Notes: generated by a model not told the origin, from the letters alone. Positions 1-13,006 are shown, numbered from the stretch's first letter. The stretch: 64,000 nt of DNA from Parasponia andersonii (GCA_002914805.1 JXTB01000020.1:1723918-1787917); one strand, 5' to 3'. A program made the numbers and translations.

Positions 1-29
1 GTATTAGGTTGGGGAGTTCAAAGTCAAAG

Positions 30-900
30 CTAAGCTTTCGAAATGAATAGGCCTAGTTTGTTGACTAGGGATAAGTGTTGAGGCAGCCTGACTCCCCTAT
101 GTTGCCCTAGAGATCGGTGGCAAATTTTGTAAAAGCTGTGGATAATTTCTTCTGAAATGGCCATATTGGCTACAATTCTGGCAAGAGTACGGGGCAAAGC
201 ATCCACTTCCTGATGAATCAAAACCACCATTGTGTCCACTACTCTATGAGCCTTGTTATTGCCATTGGTTAGGCTTTTTTCATTTTTTCGGTTGTTACAT
301 TTCCCATTATTTCCACTACTGGTTCTTCTTTCTCCAGCCAACATAGCCTCAATCTTCTAAGTTGTGTCATATGCATCAATAAGTGTAGTGGCTGGAATTG
401 GTTCAAGTCTACTATGAATCTCTGACCTCAAGTAGGTTCTGAATTAGCTCACTCGAAGACTCAAATGAGTCCCCGATATGTGATAATACTAAGAATGCTC
501 CACAAGCGTAGCATAATATTCATCAACAGTCATACTCTCTCGACATAAATTATTGTACTGTTTCAGCATCTCTTGCAAATGGTCATCATTAGTATACTGT
601 CCTTTAAACACTTCATTGAACTATTCCCAGGTCAAAGTGGTAGTGTCTTAAGTCAATTTTATAGTGTTCCACCAATTATCAGCAACATCCTACAGTAAAA
701 TTTCTTCTAAACTTTTCTAAGCCATCTTAGTGCGGCTATAAATGATGGCCTCTATAAAAATTTGGTGGGTTCAACTTACAAAAGTCTTTAATGTTGCAAG
801 ACCAATTGTTTTCAGGAGTTAGCCTTATTATAAGATCAGGTATTCTTTGCATGGCTTGATAAAGAATACCAATAAGATCAAAAGCAGGTGGGTCTTATTA
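30..900 (-). pseudogene. gypsy gag remnant
   Basis: Minus-strand translation shows the usual plant Ty3/gypsy gag core: a 'LTWE.FNEVFKGQY' block followed by 'LKQYNNLCRESMTVDEY', which matches the Retrotrans_gag pattern of a helical region around a conserved SMTVxEY. A basic, Asn/Lys-rich stretch follows nearer the window start. Gag would form the virus-like particle. The reading is interrupted several times, so this is a fossil. It sits directly downstream of the primer site, where gag is expected. Confidence 0.6.
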
Positions 901-1082
901 TGGAGGAGCATTTTGCCCTCTTTCTAGTCGAAGCACTCTTCTTCTTAGAGGTATTTTATTGATCTATATCTCAATGTGGCTAATATATTAGTAAGATGAT
1001 GATGATGCATGATTTGTATAAAAAGAAATATCCAATCTAGTTTAATAAGAGACATACTTTGAGTATTATTAACGAAAGTTGT

Positions 1083-1094
1083 GCTTTGATACCA
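1083..1094 (-). other. Primer binding site (initiator tRNA-Met type)
   Basis: The minus strand reads TGGTATCAAAGC, one base off the common plant LTR-element primer site TGGTATCAGAGC that pairs with the 3' end of initiator tRNA-Met. Its position between the LTR and gag fixes the orientation of the element. Confidence 0.65.
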
Positions 1095-1099
1095 ATTTT

Positions 1100-3240
1100 T
1101 CTATCATGACTCAAGATCGGAGTTAGTGGCAGAGTGAGTATTTTATAAAATAGAAATATTGGAAATAATTTTAAGAATAGTTCAAAAACATTCAAAAACT
1201 TTAATTTTTCAATTTGGCCTCGATAAAATATTTAATTGAAATAAAATCCACAGTTTTGTGCCATTTATTAAATATAGAGCGTAAATGAACCATATGTTCA
1301 ATAGTCATGTATCAAGTTTTCATCTCACACCTAAACATAGACATAGGTTATACAAATCGTATCCATATCCCACAAATAAGCTTACTAAGTTATAATTAAA
1401 TCCAAATTCTTACTCAAGTCTATAATTCATAAGTTTCATAGAAATACACTAAAATATAGATAAACTAATAAGCCTCCAATGTCTCAATCTAAGTCTTCCA
1501 GTCCAAATCAAACTGATTACCACCTGAGGGAAAGAAAAGATGAGCTAATACCTAGTAGAGAATCAATCACACATTTTTATATTAATAGAAATATACTCAC
1601 ATTGATGGTCTTACATAATTAGTTATCTATTCAAAACAGTTTACAAAATTTAAGTGAAATCATTGTCTAAAGATTCAAATATTCCAAACTATTGTAAAAC
1701 ATCACATCAAAACTAATATATATTTATTTAAGCTAATATATAACTATAAATCTAATCATGATGTCCAAGGTATCCTAGTAGGTTATCTATAAGTCCGAGC
1801 TACTTATAAATACGAGTGTAAGTTTAAGCACCCAACATTGGATATCGTAAGTCTAGTGACCACATAAGTGTGTGAATATATGCAAATACTATATAAATAA
1901 TAGAATAGAAATATGCACAATTTCCACAAAATCATAAAATAACCAACCCGTATTCTTTAATTAAATCACTTTTAGTCCTCAAAACTGAGTTCTCAAATCA
2001 TTTTGGATATTTTAAAAATTTTGGTAGTACAACGGCTATTTTTTTATCAAAACCCAAAAATCCATTTTCCTACAGAAAATAGTTCTAAGTAGTCTATATG
2101 ATATGCCAACTAGTGTGACGTGCCTCCTAGACAGTTTATATCTCAAATCAAGTCAAAACAAGTATAAATACAACAAATTAATTCACAAAATTCTATATTT
2201 ATTTAAAATATATAAATTTATAACTAAACTCATTTTAGAATCAAGTAATTGAATCCTCATCTCAATTGAATAACTAGATAGCGCTACGTTCCTATAAAGA
2301 TTGTTTGATGTCATTTTGAGGGTCGAAGGTCATTTTCGGACCTTCGATCATTTAGTTTGAAATTTTAATTTTTCAATGAAGCTTTAAGTTGCAAAATAGA
2401 CTTCACAACTGAATTCTTAGTATGCATAATATCGAGGTTAGACATATAACTCCTCTAATTTGAACTCAGTCCGAAACCTGATCCCCCAGCATGTAAAACG
2501 AGGCAAATTGGATACATCTGATCATGTTTTTTTGTGCTTATTTCGAAAGATAGACAATATATATCTCATTTTTCACTATTTTTTACGTAGATTCTAAAAA
2601 TGATATTTGTTTTATTATATAACGGTTCAATCAAAAATTCAACTTCGAAACTAAATATACAATTGTCTAACGAGATCAAAATTAAATGATGCAAAATTGA
2701 GCGATGAGACACCTACCAATAGATTACCCATGAGAAGACGAGTTCACGACGACCAATTTCGAGGTCTAACATTGCGAGAATCGGAGTTGGCGAGCAATTG
2801 AATCCATGACATTTGTCAATGTTTGCTAGCGAAGCAAGGACTACAAACGGCGGGGCTAGCGGTGGCGAGTGTCAATGGCATTGGGAGGGGCTTCATCGAA
2901 GCTCCACCGCAAATTCAGCGTTTTAGCCGTCGAGAGGAGAGAGAGAGCTAAGGGAGAGTGATGTAAGCCACATGTCTTCCTCACTAAAAATTGCACATAA
3001 GTCCTACTATTCAAGTTTTCTTTCAAATTCATCCACTGAATTTACAATTTAATCTCTTTTCCAAATATTTTCACACTTTGACCCAAAATTCGAATTTTGA
3101 ATTTTTTTAAATGAAAAAATTTGGTCAAAAGACTAAAACGCCTTTATGAATTTCAGAGGTTTTACAAATTTGGCTTAAATTTAGATCACTTTTGGTTTTC
3201 TTAATCAATTTTCTAGATTTACAAACACAATAACATAAAT
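1100..3240 (-). repeat. Long LTR of gypsy element (5' LTR)
   Basis: About 2.1 kb of non-coding sequence lies between the primer site and the copia insertion. It shares blocks with 50009-52046 in the opposite orientation, for example around 2380-2460 against 50870-50960. A GC-richer stretch with a GA-repeat lies at 2730-2960. Both ends are estimated to within tens of bases; no clear TG...CA pair was fixed. Confidence 0.5.
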
Positions 3241-3275
3241 CAAGAATTACGCGAATGATGGTCATGATAAGATAG

Positions 3276-4690
3276 TGTTATGACCATTTTTTTATATTCT
3301 TACCAAATATAATTAATTGTCTAATTTACTATGTAAAGTGATTATGTGGAAAATTATATTATTGATGTTATAACACTGAAAAGTAAAAAACTAGATACGC
3401 AACATTTTTACTTAGTTCAACTATCTCCCAATAGTCTACATCCAAAGGACCACGCCCAGAAAAAGAAACTTATTAGGAAAAAATAATGTAAGTACAAACA
3501 CCAATTAAATTTAAAAGACTCCCTCCCTTAAGTATTACAACATGCAAGTACTCCTTCACTAATCCCTCTAGTAAGCTCCTCTTGACTTGATGTGGTTCGT
3601 TCATCTGAACTCTTTTCATATTTCTCAAAACTTGTCTTCTCCTGAAGACTTGTTCCACTTGTTCTAAAGCACTCTCACGACTAATAATCCCTCATAGTCT
3701 CACAATATAAAGTATAAAAAGATTTAACAAATTATTATTCTAAAAGCAATCTCAAATATACATAGCACACATAGGAACCTAACCTAGACCCCTATTTATA
3801 ATGCTCGAGGTCTTCCAATCCTTGGCAATCTACAAGACATGCTATAATCATCATAAATGCTAATTGGAAGCCAATAAGATCAGTCAATAATAAAACTCTG
3901 ATAATCAAGACTATTCTGTGATTATTGCTGATTTTGTAGAGTGATGTTACAATATCGGCCCTGTCTAAGACAGTAAGATTTGTAACCTTTTTAGAAGAAA
4001 TATTTACTTATTACCTGAAATAATAGTTATGTTTTCATACAAATCAATCAAATAAAAAGCTTATTCTGTGATTGTTGCTAATTCTATACAGTGATATTAC
4101 AATATCGGTCTTGTCTAAGACAACCAGATTTGTAACTTTTCTAGAAGAAATATTGACTTGTTACCTGAAATAATAACTCTATTTTCACACAAATTAATCA
4201 AATAAAAAGTGTTCACACACAATAAGAACCAGTTAAAAATAAATAAGAAAATGACAACCCAAGAGATAAATATTTACATGTTTATACTACAAGATAGTTT
4301 CCATAAAAATACAAGCTACTAAAGCAATTAGATAAAATTAGCCCAATAATTATAGTATGACTGATTAGAATCAGAATTGATTATTTCTAGAAATCTTAAT
4401 CAATTAATATTAGCAATTACATAATAATCAATCTTCATCAAAACACGCTTAAAAAAGAAAGAAATATATGAATATAATTTTCTTAAAAGACAAACACCAA
4501 TCACTAATATTTATGATCAAAACACAACTAATTGAACAAATATTCCATCATATAATAGTTGTAAAATTCAGACAAACATATTCAAAAATTTCAAGTCAAA
4601 TATTCCAATGATGTTGCAACATCAACCCAGAATCACTGTTGATCAATATAGAAAGTGGTGTTGCAACATCTCAAATGACATAGATTATGC
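3276..4690 (-). repeat. 3' LTR of copia element
   Basis: It is collinear with 8563-9683 from 'TTATATTCTTACC' onward. It is longer than its partner because it holds a 150-bp tandem duplication (3912-4211) and because it seems to continue past 4550, where the partner ends. A purine-rich minus-strand stretch (CCAAAGTGGGAGAAAA, near 4695-4710) could be the polypurine tract, which would put the LTR end near 4690. Confidence 0.65.
3912..4211. repeat. 150-bp tandem duplication inside one LTR
   Basis: Two copies of about 150 bp, 3912-4061 and 4062-4211, both start at TATTCTGTGATT. They contain matching 'GATATTACAATATCGG'-like and 'TACCTGAAATAATA' blocks with scattered differences. The partner LTR has only one copy (about 9196-9345). 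Confidence 0.8.
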
Positions 4691-6446
4691 CCTTTTCTCC
4701 CACTTTGGCATTTTTAGGCAAAATATTTGTACCTAAAAAAAACTAAGTTAGGCCCAACAAAATAATTTGTGCTTGGCCAGAGTTTTTATAAATTTTTGCA
4801 ACTACTACCCCGTTTTGCCAAAAGTTGCCAAAAGTAGTTAGACGTAACAAGAACCTGCAGTTGTGATAACATGTCCTAATATATCAAACGAGAACAAATT
4901 GTCACAAAATATAATAGACCAATATCATAATAAGTTGCTCAGTGTTAGAACAACAGCGAAATCCTGTAGAAAACAAAAGGAGTAAATTTAAAAAAATATG
5001 ATACTACTCCCCTTTGTTTGTTGCTCCCAACAACAACTTACTTTTCTCATGAGATGAGAAACTTGATGATATCACAATGATCTTCTTTTTTTCTCAGTTG
5101 GCTTTCATGACTCCCTTTAAGTAAACTTCCCCTTACTACGAGCATCATAAATAAGAGGAGAAAAGAAATACAATAGAGTGTTGGAGAATTACTCTTCTTT
5201 CCACTGTGGGTATTCACCATTTTTAGGAAATATTGTAACACTAAAACGGAAACTTCGAACAAACAATGGTGAAAATAGAGATAATTCAAGACAAAATTGT
5301 GAGTGTAGTGAAATACCTGAAATGAGAGATTTAAATAAATAAGAGACCATTTAGTTTCTATAATTTTCTATACATGAAATTAGAGATTTAATAAATAAGA
5401 GACCATTTAGTTTCCATAATTTGAAATATAAAAACCAAATTAACTTTGAGGCAACTTGAAATCACAAAACTTGTAATGAGAGAGAATCTTGAAAACATAT
5501 AGAGATGATATCAACATCGGTTATTTATCCTTTTTTATTAAAAAATGTAAGCTCAATTTATTCCATATTGTAACATTGATTATACAATCTCAGTCAAAAT
5601 ATTATATATGGTAACCCTATAGACAAAAAAAAATTGATGAATTTGTTCTAATTACAAAATATTTTAAAATATACAGTTCTTATCATTGATTGATCATCTA
5701 AGCTTCAGAAATAACTGACATACCAAAATAATATATCTCACATAAAATAGAGCAGTACAAATTAATTTTTGCTACAGCATAAATAGGTGTTGACAACAAC
5801 TAAGGCAATGATTTTTCTATGACTAGTAGTTTTCACATTATCACTAAGGTAGCCATTTTCTCATGGTAGATCATGCTCTACTATATTTGTGATATATAGG
5901 CCTAGAATAATCATAGATGGCTTTCAGATATCAGTGTAGATAGCTCTTTCTAATCATGATGCCTATATTCATAAAATAAAGCTGAGATTAAAACATGTCT
6001 CAATTGTCAGTCACAAATCAATCAATAATTCTCAATCTTTTTTAAAATTATCTAGAAATACTTGTATGATAAAAATAATAGGAACTATGTATAAAAATAA
6101 TTTATAATAAAAGCATATTCATCGTTTTCTTAATATATTTTAGGTTTTCACAAAATAATATTTTTAACTTTGACTGGCAAATATTAAAACATTAGTTCAT
6201 ATGGATTAAATTCTTGGAGCTTTTGTAAAAATGTCTGCAAGCTATTTGTTAGTGTCTACATGTTCTAAAATAATTTTATTATAAGTTTCTGATAACATGC
6301 CATAAATCAGATTCATTCACAGATGCAATATTATATGAATGTGGTTTTGTCAAAGTAAAATAATTGTCTTTGGACTAAAATCCTTTCAAAACTAATTTAC
6401 CACATTCATCAAAAATAGCACACCTATCATGATTTAAATCACAAAT

Positions 6447-6752
6447 TTAACTTATGCTAATCAAATTAGCCATAAGTCCCTCAACATTCAAAACATTCTT
6501 GAATTTACGAAATCCTTCAATATTAAGAGTTCTTTTTCCAAGAACTCTTCCTTTAGCACCATCACTGAATGTTACAACACCTTTGGTATCAACCTTGTAA
6601 TTCACAAGAATAAATTTGTCACCTATCATGTATCTAGAACATCCATTATTGAAATACCAATCGTTAGTAGCATATGTTCTAAAACAAGTAAAAGATCTAA
6701 AACAATTTAATTCAGATTTTTTGACCCAAGCTTTATGAGTTTTTCTTGACAA
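6447..6752 (-). pseudogene. copia protease / pre-integrase segment
   Basis: An open stretch of 101 residues on the minus strand contains 'WYFNNGCSRYMIGDK', the region around the active-site Asp of copia aspartic protease (usually W.LDSGCSRHMTG). It continues into 'VLNVEGLMANLISIS', the typical lead into the GAG-pre-integrase domain. The protease would cut the Gag-Pol polyprotein. It belongs to the degraded Sire-like copy. Confidence 0.75.
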
Positions 6753-7499
6753 ATCAATCTTTTTCTTTGGTATCTTTCTTTAAAATGGAATTTCATGTGA
6801 ATAATAGTTATTTTCCTAACAATTTCTCATAGTACAGTACCTAGTACCTAGGTCTAATATGACTTTAACAGCACAAAAATGACAAGTTGAAATGAATTTA
6901 CCACAGTTAATTGTGGAATTAAATCTTGCTGGTTTATTATGTATTACAATAGTAGATTTTCATGTTGCAACATTAATATGTATATTATAATATGAGGCTT
7001 TTTTATGTAGTAACATCAGTACTAGTTCCTGCAACTAGGTTAGAAACAAAACTCTTAACAAAAATAGTTTTTGAATATGAGTTCTCACTTTTGAATCTAA
7101 GTCCTTGATGATCTGACTCAAATTTACTAACAGACAGAATATGATCTAACTTTGTCGTCCCATAATCTAGCATTTTTAAGGACTTTTAAGTCCTCTCAAA
7201 CTCAGCTGAAACCTCTTTTATTTTTGTCTCACTTTCAGCCACTAAGATTTCTAAATTCTAGGTCTTTATTTCAGCATTCTCCTTGTATTGTATAAGTGTA
7301 GAAACTCTTCCCTCAAGAGAACTATTTTGTTTAACAATATTAATCAATTAAGAATATATATTCTCATAGGATATTCGAATAGATTCTTCACCCAGTTTGG
7401 ATTCATCAGTGTCATAATCATATTATCTATAGAACTCTATAAAGAACACTTATCATCTGAAATTAATGAAACACTAAAAGCAACATAATTACTTACATG

Positions 7500-8520
7500 T
7501 ATTTCATCTTCTCCTTGACTATCTTTTGACTTCTCATTACTCCAAGAGGTAGTCATAGCCTTAGACTTCTTCTTTATGGTATTGGTACATTCGGTTTGTA
7601 TATGACCATACCTTTTACACTCTTTGCATTGAATATCTTTCTTTTTATCTTTCGAAATATCAGATTTAGGTGGAGTAGACTTACCTTTATTTGAGTTGCT
7701 ACCCTTTGACTATCTGCCCATTTTCTTCAAAACCTATTGAAATTTTTAGTCATTAAAGCCAGCTCGATATCACCATCTCTTTTTTCACTTAGAATCAACT
7801 CTATCGCTACTTTTAGGGCAATAGTTTTATCCTTTTATTTATGCTTGATATTCATCTCATACATTTGTAAGGATGTCATCAGTTCCTTGACCTTCATGGT
7901 ATTGAGGTTCATGCTTCCTTCAATGATTGTGAGCTTTGGTTGAAATCTGTTAGGTAAAGACCAAAATATTTTCCTAACTATTGTAGTATCTAAAAAAAAA
8001 AAAAAAATTCAAAGAGCAAATGCCTCACTAGAAATATCATATAATTTAGTAAAATATTCAAACAAGGTTTTATCCTCTCTTTTTTTTAATTCCCCAAATT
8101 TAGAGGATAAAATGATCAATTTGGTTCTTTTTATATCTCTAAAACCTTGAAAATGAGTTTGTAAAATGTCTCATGCCTCTTTGGCAGATTCACAATTCGT
8201 AATCATTTTGATTTGAGTTGCATCAACTCCATTAAGAATGGCATGTAGAGTTTTAGAATTGAAATTACCAAGTTTGTTATCATCGGAAGACCAATTAAGT
8301 ATATGTTTAGGAATATTTTTCCCTCCATTTTCCCTAGTAGTTGGAGAACTCCAACCAATTAGAACAAACCTCCAAGCTTTTTTATTAATACCCCTATGAA
8401 TGTCGTCATGTGTGTCTTTCAGTAAAAATAATTAGTGGCAACAAGTAGTGGAGGGCATGAAATAGACCCACCTTTTGACAAGAATTGATATACCTGAAAT
8501 TTTTGGTAAAAAATCCACAT
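7500..8520 (-). pseudogene. copia gag remnant (UBN2 type)
   Basis: Minus-strand translation gives copia gag landmarks: 'NKAWRFVLIGW' near the start, 'AKEA.DILQTHF.G' in the middle, 'LKKREDKTLFEYFTKLYDI', then a zinc-knuckle-like 'CKECKRYGHIQTEC' near 7600-7640. This order matches UBN2/Retrotran_gag proteins of plant copia elements. The copy is broken. Confidence 0.7.
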
Positions 8521-8548
8521 GATCTCACAAAATAAATAGTTAGTGACC

Positions 8549-8560
8549 CACTCTGATTCC
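8549..8560 (-). other. Primer binding site of copia element
   Basis: The minus strand reads TGGAATCAGAG, a near match to the initiator tRNA-Met primer site. It lies directly inside the 5' LTR edge at 8563. Confidence 0.6.
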
Positions 8561-8562
8561 AA

Positions 8563-9683
8563 TTATTACAACTATATTTTTTATTCTTACCGATAGTAAT
8601 TAATTGTCTAATTAATTATGTAAGGTGATTACATAGAAAAATATAATATAGATGTTGCAATACCGAAATGTAAAAATTAGGTACACAATATTTTTACTTG
8701 ATTCAATTATTTCTCAATAGTCTACATCTAAGGGGTCACGTGCAAAGAAATAAACTAATTAATAAAAAATAACGTAAGTACAAACACCAATTAAATTCAA
8801 AACACTCCCTCTCTTAAATATTGCAACATGCAAGTACTCCTTCACTAATCCATCTAGCAAGCTCCCTATGACTTAATTTGATTCATTTTGTCTAAACTCG
8901 CTTCAGATTTCTCGAAACTTGCCTTCTCTCGAAGACTTATTGTGCTTCTCCTAAAGAACTCTCACGACTAAGAATCTCTCCTAGTCTCATAATACAAAGT
9001 ATAGATAAATTTAACAAAATATTGCTCTAATAGCAATCTGAATCATACATGGTATACGTAAGAACCTAACCTAGACCTCTATTTATAGTGCTTGAGGTCT
9101 TCCAATCTTTGTCAATCTACAAGATATGTTCTAATCATTATAAATATTTATTAAAAGCCAATTAGATCAGTCAATGATAAGATTTTCGTAACCAAGACTG
9201 ATCTGTAATTGTTGCTGATTCTGGATAGTGATGTTACAATATCGGCTATATCTAAAACAACTAGATTTGTAAGCTTTTTAGAAAAAATATTGATTTATTA
9301 CCTGAAATAATAATTTTTTTTTACACAAATCAATCAAATAAAATGTATTCACACATAATAAGAATCAGTTAAAAATAAATAAGGAAACGGTAACCCATGA
9401 GATAAACATTTACTCGTCTATAATATAAGATAGTTTTTATAAAAATATAAGTTGCCAAAATAATTAGATAAAATTAGCTCAATAATTATAATCTTATTGA
9501 TTAGAATCAGAATTAATTATTTCTAGAAATCTTATTCAATTAGTATTAGCAATCACATAATCGATCTTCATTAAAATATGCCTAAATAAAACAAAATATG
9601 TAAATACAATTTTCTTATAAAACACACCTCAATCACTAATATTTCTAATCAAAATACAACTAGTTGAACAAATATCTTAATAA
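8563..9683 (-). repeat. 5' LTR of copia element
   Basis: It is collinear with 3276-4550 apart from the missing second 150-bp unit. Similarity fades at about 9683, before the place where the partner LTR ends, so the outer edge of the element is probably lost here. Confidence 0.65.
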
Positions 9684-9787
9684 TTAAGTCTAATGAAATG
9701 TTTGTTTTAGCATGAAATCTTTTACAATTTGAAGATCAAAATGTTATTCAAATACTCGTTCATCTCATTTTTAAAATTTATTACTTA

Positions 9788-10395
9788 TTTATATTTTTAT
9801 TTAAAATTATTAAAAGTTAAGACTTTAACTTTCTGATCGTCACAAGAGGATACTCCATAATGATCATGAACAGTTACTCTACTCTAGGACCTATAAAATG
9901 AAACTATGTCTGATATGAAAACCGATAAAATCGGCCCAATCGGTGGGCCGTAACAATTGAAGGGAAAGAGAATTTTTTTACTCAAAAACATGATACGCAA
10001 GTATCCTTTATTTTTTTTCTTTTAAATTCTAAAAGAGATTAATAGAATATATATTTCCTACGCTTATTTTGATTGTTTCAAAATAAACAATCTTGAGTTG
10101 TTAAGATTTTGTCTGTAGTTGTCAAGATTTGGTTTCTGTCGTTGAATACATCGATTTTTTATTTTTTATTTTTTATTTTTTTGGTATAAAGTTCTGTGAG
10201 ATACAAACTTGAGTGGTTGGGTTTTCATCTCACTTTTTTTTAGTGGAAATTTATCTAAATATAATTGATTTCATTGCTTGTCTGCGAGTCTTTTGACATT
10301 TTTTTACTGCTTCTTTTTTGAATCTTGTGCATGTAAAAACTTAAGAGGTCGAGTATTGTTCTCGCTGTAACCGATGTCATTAGATATCACCATTA
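9788..10395. repeat. Sequence A, copy 1 (flank of the Tat-like element)
   Basis: About 608 bp directly upstream of the 5' LTR are repeated almost unchanged at 16697-17303, upstream of the 3' LTR. By eye the copies differ at about one base in 20. Copy 1 holds an inverted GGCCCA/TGGGCC pair at 9931-9950, which resembles the site II motif of plant housekeeping promoters. No open reading frame of note was seen. Because a perfect 5-bp target duplication (ACTTG) separates it from the LTR, it is read here as flanking DNA and not LTR. Confidence 0.7.
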
Positions 10396-10400
10396 ACTTG

Positions 10401-11056
10401 TGTTATGCGGTCTAATATCCTATGTTAGGTCGCATGAATAAGATTAAGTACGATATCTTCCGAAAGAGTTACGTGCGACCTCCACTGCATAAGTTTAGTA
10501 CGACCTCCTCCGAATAAATTTAGTGCGACCTCTTCCGAACAAGTTAAGTGCGATCAAAATGAAAAGGAAACTAGACTACGCTTCGTCAAGCGGGTAACTT
10601 ACAAAGAAAGGGAAACAAAAGTTTCTCTTTAAAAGATCGACTAGTCATCTCATTTAAGTGATTACCCAGTTATATTGTTACTCAAATTGTATTGTCCGAT
10701 TATACAGATACTCATTCTCACAATTGGGAAACATTGAGCTATTATCACCTATATAAAGGGAGTTCAATATTTCAGTGAGGAATTTTGGACTTTTTATAAT
10801 TTTGGGAGGCTGAGGAATTTTTGGGAGAACCTTTTAAAACTCTTGCTTCTTCTTTTTGGACAACATATTGTAATTTTGAGTTCTTGTAATTTTCTAGAAA
10901 ATAGTAAAAAACAGTGAACGTAGGCTCATCTTTTTTGGGGCTGAATCACTATAAAATTCTTGTCTCTTTATTTGCTTTAGTTAATTAACTATTTTCATAC
11001 ACAAGCCATATCTTACAATTTTTCTAAATTTATTGTTGACAAAACTTTCGTCAACA
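10401..11056 (+). repeat. 5' LTR of Tat-like element
   Basis: It starts TGTTATGCGG and ends TTCGTCAACA. It contains degenerate repeats of about 28 bp built on GTGCGACCTCYTCCGAA (10440-10556) and a TATA box (CTATATAAAGG, near 10752), consistent with the U3 promoter. The target duplication ACTTG lies just outside. Confidence 0.85.
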
Positions 11057-11117
11057 GTTGGCACTAGAAGGAGGGCTATTCTGGCAGAAACTTTTGTTCA
11101 TTCTGTTTCTTTCAACA

Positions 11118-12850
11118 ATGGTAAACACCAGAAACACTACTAGAAATACTGGAACTAGCCAAAATCATCCCCAAAGTACCGCTGTTGCACAGGCAAATCC
11201 TGCTCAGGATCAGCCTACCATGACCGCACCAGAAAATATTGTCAAGAGACAGGATCGCATGGAGGAAGCACTAGTGAACCTTCAGCAAATTATAAGTCAG
11301 ATTAATGACTCTCTACGGCGACTTGCTAAAGGACAGATGCTAACTCCACTATAGCACGAACGTCCCAGAGAATGTCCTGCTCAACAACCTGAGAAAGGAA
11401 TTCAGATTCTGAAGACAGAGAACCACGACCAACCTAAAGCCCGGCAGGAGCATCGAGGAGATTGTATCTCCAAGGGAAAAGGCAAGGTCCCAGACTTACC
11501 TCTGGTATCTTGTACGGAAAGTTCGAGCACTGATCGTGATCGTGGACAACCTTCCCAGAGAGCAACAGTCAATCGTGATTATCTTGAACACGAGCAAAAA
11601 TGTTAATCGATGAGTGTCTTTGAAAGGATCAGTAAGGAATCTCAATAGAATCCTACAGACCTGAGACAATATCTGGATCAGCGACGTAGTCAGGAGTGAT
11701 CCACCTCGCATCACAACGACCATAGTTGATCTCGTCGCACTGTTTCATTGGAATCCCTAAGGTCGCAGCACACCATACCTAACCAATCCGCCTTATATAG
11801 TGACAACGATCAGAGGCCACTCCTACTACCAGTAAGAGAGAATGTTCTCCCTCTGAACATCGATGTTCATAATCTGAGTATTGATTTAAATGCACTTACT
11901 GGTTGGGACGATGAGCTCACTGATGGGTATCGTTAATCGCCATTCAGCGAGGAGGTTCGAGCTGCCACCTTACCTGCTGGATTTAAACTTCCCACCATAA
12001 ACACTTTTAATGGGAAAACTAATCCGCATGACAATATGGATCACTTTAGCGACCTGATGGAACTTCTTCGTGTTGATGATCTCGCATGTTGCAGGTGTTT
12101 TGCAATAACTCTCACGGGAGTAGCAAAAAAGTTGTTCCAAGAACTCAAGTCTGGCTTAATCTGGTCCTGGCAACAACTCGAGACTACATTCTTGAGAAAT
12201 TTTCAGGCTGAGAAGAATTTCACTATTCCACTGGTCAGTGTGTCTGCTATTCAGCAAGGTTCGGAGGAAACTCTACGATCTTACTAAAATCGCTTTACCT
12301 CAGAATTGGCAAAGGTCAACAACCCACCTGAAAGAGGAGTTTTAACTCTAATGATGGCTGGGGTGCGACCAAAAACTAAACTCTGGGAAGATTTACTTGA
12401 GCGAGAATGCAGAACATTTGAAGACTTCTGTGGAAGAGTTGGTCGACATCTAAGGGTGGAATCTTCACGCGAAAACCTTCATAAGACAATAAAGGGAGGA
12501 AGAAAGGATATTGCCAAAGATGCAACCACAAACAACAACAATAATGATAAGTCGAACAAAAGAAGTAATGAACAACGACTGAGAAGCAGCTCAAATAGAA
12601 AAAATAAGAGATCTCAGGAACTCCCATGAGGTTCAATAATTATACTGAATTGAACGCACCCATAGATCATATCTATGTGGTCACAAACCAACAGGAGAGC
12701 TACCGTCAACCTGAATCGATGAAAAGAGATAGAGCGAGGCGCGACCCCAACAAGTTTTATCGGTATCATAATGACATTAGACACGATACCAATAACTGCT
12801 TTGCCCTGAAAGATGAGATCGAAACATTGATTAAAGAAGGATGGCTATGG
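11118..12850 (+). pseudogene. Tat-like gag remnant
   Basis: A likely start ATG at 11118 (MVNTRNTTRNTG) opens a Gln/Asn-rich segment. It is followed by a Retrotrans_gag core near 12000-12470, with 'WSWQQLETTFLRNF' and 'VLTLMMAGVRP' blocks, and then a basic Asn/Arg-rich stretch. A 'FYRYHNDIRHDTNNC' segment near 12755-12800 matches the region before the protease in Tat/Athila-like elements. The copy is broken at several places. Confidence 0.7.
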
Positions 12851-13006
12851 TAGTACTCTAAATAGAATAATGAAAGGCAAGAAGAAAACTGACATCGATC
12901 TCCAGAAATTCAGCACAAGGTGCGGACTATTTTTGGAGGACCGCACATTGGTGGAGATTCCAAGAGAGCGCAGGATAGGTATGCACGAGAAGCTCGGCAG
13001 TAGCCG

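Larger units (their letters stand above)
1..3240 (-). mobile_element. Ty3/gypsy LTR retrotransposon, 5' part, cut by window edge
   Basis: Read on the minus strand, this is a long LTR (about 1100-3240), a primer binding site (1083-1094), and a gag region running to the window start. The upper LTR edge is approximate because a copia element begins at 3276. The LTR is related to the candidate solo LTR at 50009-52046: both carry a matching stretch around an 'ATATGTCTA' and 'GAATTCAGT' block. The second LTR lies outside the window, so no target duplication can be checked. The copy is broken, with several breaks in gag, and looks old. Assignment to gypsy rests on the gag pattern and the long LTR; lineage not determined. 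Confidence 0.7.
3276..9683 (-). mobile_element. Ty1/copia LTR retrotransposon, Sire-like, degraded
   Basis: Two related direct repeats bound this element: 3276 to about 4690 (3' LTR in element orientation) and 8563-9683 (5' LTR). A primer site at 8549-8560 (TGGAATCAGAG on the minus strand) gives the orientation. Recognisable parts in order on the minus strand are gag with a zinc-knuckle-like segment, an aspartic protease/pre-integrase segment, and the C-terminal end of RNase H (a 'HVDTN..LADIFTKA' block, 6190-6280). The rest of pol is not recognisable. The LTRs differ at roughly one base in six over a sampled 130-bp stretch, so the insertion is old. No convincing target duplication was found. 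Confidence 0.8.

Noticed and set aside
5047-5289. Envelope-like ORF of the Sire-like copia element
   Set aside because: Eighty residues on the minus strand are hydrophobic in part, but no signal, coiled coil or family match could be seen.
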